A stretch of DNA of 64,000 bases, taken from FEB-25 sp963726315. GTDB taxonomy: Bacteria; Chloroflexota; Anaerolineae; Anaerolineales; UBA4823. Below, in pieces: positions 63,270-64,000 of the stretch. Both the position numbers and the translations under genes were made by a program. A model generated the notes under the pieces. The model was given only the letters and a program-made list of their open reading frames with translations, was not told where the DNA came from and did no database searches. Position 1 is the stretch's first letter; every line of letters starts with the position of its first letter. The stretch covers positions 868,001 to 932,000 of the forward strand of contig CAVSBZ010000005.1 of assembly GCA_963726315.1 (NCBI GenBank). Reading direction: 5' to 3'.

Positions 63270-63312
63270 GGTATTAGAAAGATATGCTGATTAATGAACA
63301 GGAAATTTCATA

Positions 63313-63957
63313 ATGGGATTAAATTATTCATATTCATTTATTACACAATCAGATCATATAGATTCTCTTCTACAGCATCTTGCTGGTTACCTAGCAATTC
63401 CGGACGCACTTCGTTTACAGAATTCTCTACCTTGGAAACCTGCGATTGAACAGGCGGCTATCTGGGATAACGGGTATGAAGTCAGATATAGCCAAGGAAT
63501 AAATGGGATACAGCTTAGGGAACATGAAAGCTCGAATTACTTATGCTTAGCATTCCTCTTTCCAATTGACCACGAACTGGAGGAATTCCAACGCAATATA
63601 TTTCGGGAATCGTATCGAAAAGAATTCAAAGCTCGCATAGGTTGTATTTATACAAGCCTTTTTGTTGGATCTGAATTTGCTTTGCTTAAAGCTAGAGCTG
63701 CGACAACAGAAATGAGCCTGTTATTCAATGCATCATCAAGTATTAAGAAGGTGATGATAGAAATTAGCGAGTCTTCGTCGAGTAAAGCATTATTCTTCGA
63801 CAAAGAGGAACAATATAATTGGAACCTTCTTTATCCTGAGGCTCGATTATCTCCTAAACCATGGATAGATAACTTTTGGTCACCCCATCTTGAGGTGTTT
63901 TATACTGACATGTATTGCATGGAAGCGCTTCATCACTCCCGAATTTATGAATATTGA
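63313..63957 (+). CDS. hypothetical protein, unrecognised
   Basis: A 214-residue soluble protein with no signal or TM. It has alternating short strands and helices: 'IDSLLQHLAGYLAIPDALRL', 'GNxx'-free, 'CLAFLFPIDHELEEFQRNIF', 'LYPEARLSPKPWIDNFW' at the end. GGAAA lies before the ATG. The gene is more AT-rich than its neighbours, which may mark a recent acquisition. The layout is reminiscent of small single-domain immunity-like proteins, but I cannot support a family. Confidence 0.5.
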   Translation: MGLNYSYSFITQSDHIDSLLQHLAGYLAIPDALRLQNSLPWKPAIEQAAIWDNGYEVRYSQGINGIQLREHESSNYLCLAFLFPIDHELEEFQRNIFRESYRKEFKARIGCIYTSLFVGSEFALLKARAATTEMSLLFNASSSIKKVMIEISESSSSKALFFDKEEQYNWNLLYPEARLSPKPWIDNFWSPHLEVFYTDMYCMEALHHSRIYEY

Positions 63958-64000
63958 TTTGGAAAGTTTAATGATGCCTAATAAGAATTTCAGACCTGAC

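Overview
The window looks like chromosome of a member of the Chloroflexota, most likely class Anaerolineae. This is an inference from gene content, not from a marker gene: two giant BTAD/STAND regulators, WD40 and TolB-type propellers, DUF5666/DUF5667 proteins beside an ECF sigma factor, many lipoproteins with a plain lipobox, a secreted PKD/FG-GAP protein ending in a 'LPMMWR'-like tail, and a mosaic of short unrelated operons. Base composition is close to balanced. I found no rRNA, tRNA, CRISPR array, transposase, integrase or phage gene.

Layout. 0-8 kb: short-chain dehydrogenase; glycosyltransferase and flippase-like membrane protein (coupled pair); a frameshifted DUF169 gene; an I42 (chagasin-type) inhibitor lipoprotein; a membrane protein; and an ECF sigma factor with its DUF5667 partner. 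8-20 kb: two secreted DUF5666-like paralogues, a Ca-type P-ATPase, a toroid-like protein, a nucleotidyltransferase-fold protein, a DsrE protein, a site-2 protease with CBS domains, and an AfsR-like regulator. 20-28.7 kb: mntP, a methyltransferase, a split GT39 gene, a seven-bladed propeller lipoprotein, a PlsC-like acyltransferase with a degraded partial duplicate, and an operon of a membrane-tethered receiver, a membrane protein and a bactofilin-like SHOCT lipoprotein. 28.9-40.4 kb: ATP-grasp protein, heterodimeric ABC exporter, zinc-ribbon protein, ftsH with an N-terminal frameshift, then two 5'-truncated genes joined head to head, then a lipoprotein hydrolase.

40.7-44.3 kb is a block of small stand-alone domains (SnoaL, AHSA1/SRPBCC, RibD-type DHFR, DUF2277), all on the minus strand. 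44.7-53.8 kb holds the FG-GAP/PKD secreted protein and a complete peptide-type ABC importer operon ending in a carbon-nitrogen hydrolase. A large STAND-TPR-BTAD regulator diverges from it. 57-64 kb has a methyltransferase overlapping a Slt-type lytic transglycosylase lipoprotein, a 1.1 kb gene-free stretch full of repeats and hairpins, an SH3-like membrane protein, a GNAT acetyltransferase and an unrecognised protein at the end.

The most notable signals are structural. Three reading-frame breaks (DUF169, GT39, ftsH) all shift the frame in the same sense. Two 5'-truncated genes meet at about 37,773. Two families of palindromic intergenic repeats occur, and each supplies the stop codon of one neighbouring gene. 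An old 217-bp-offset tandem duplication follows the acyltransferase. No single obviously new defence or metabolic system is visible; the receiver/bactofilin operon, the ATP-grasp/ABC exporter neighbourhood and the importer/amidase/STAND locus are the best candidates for unexplored functional units.
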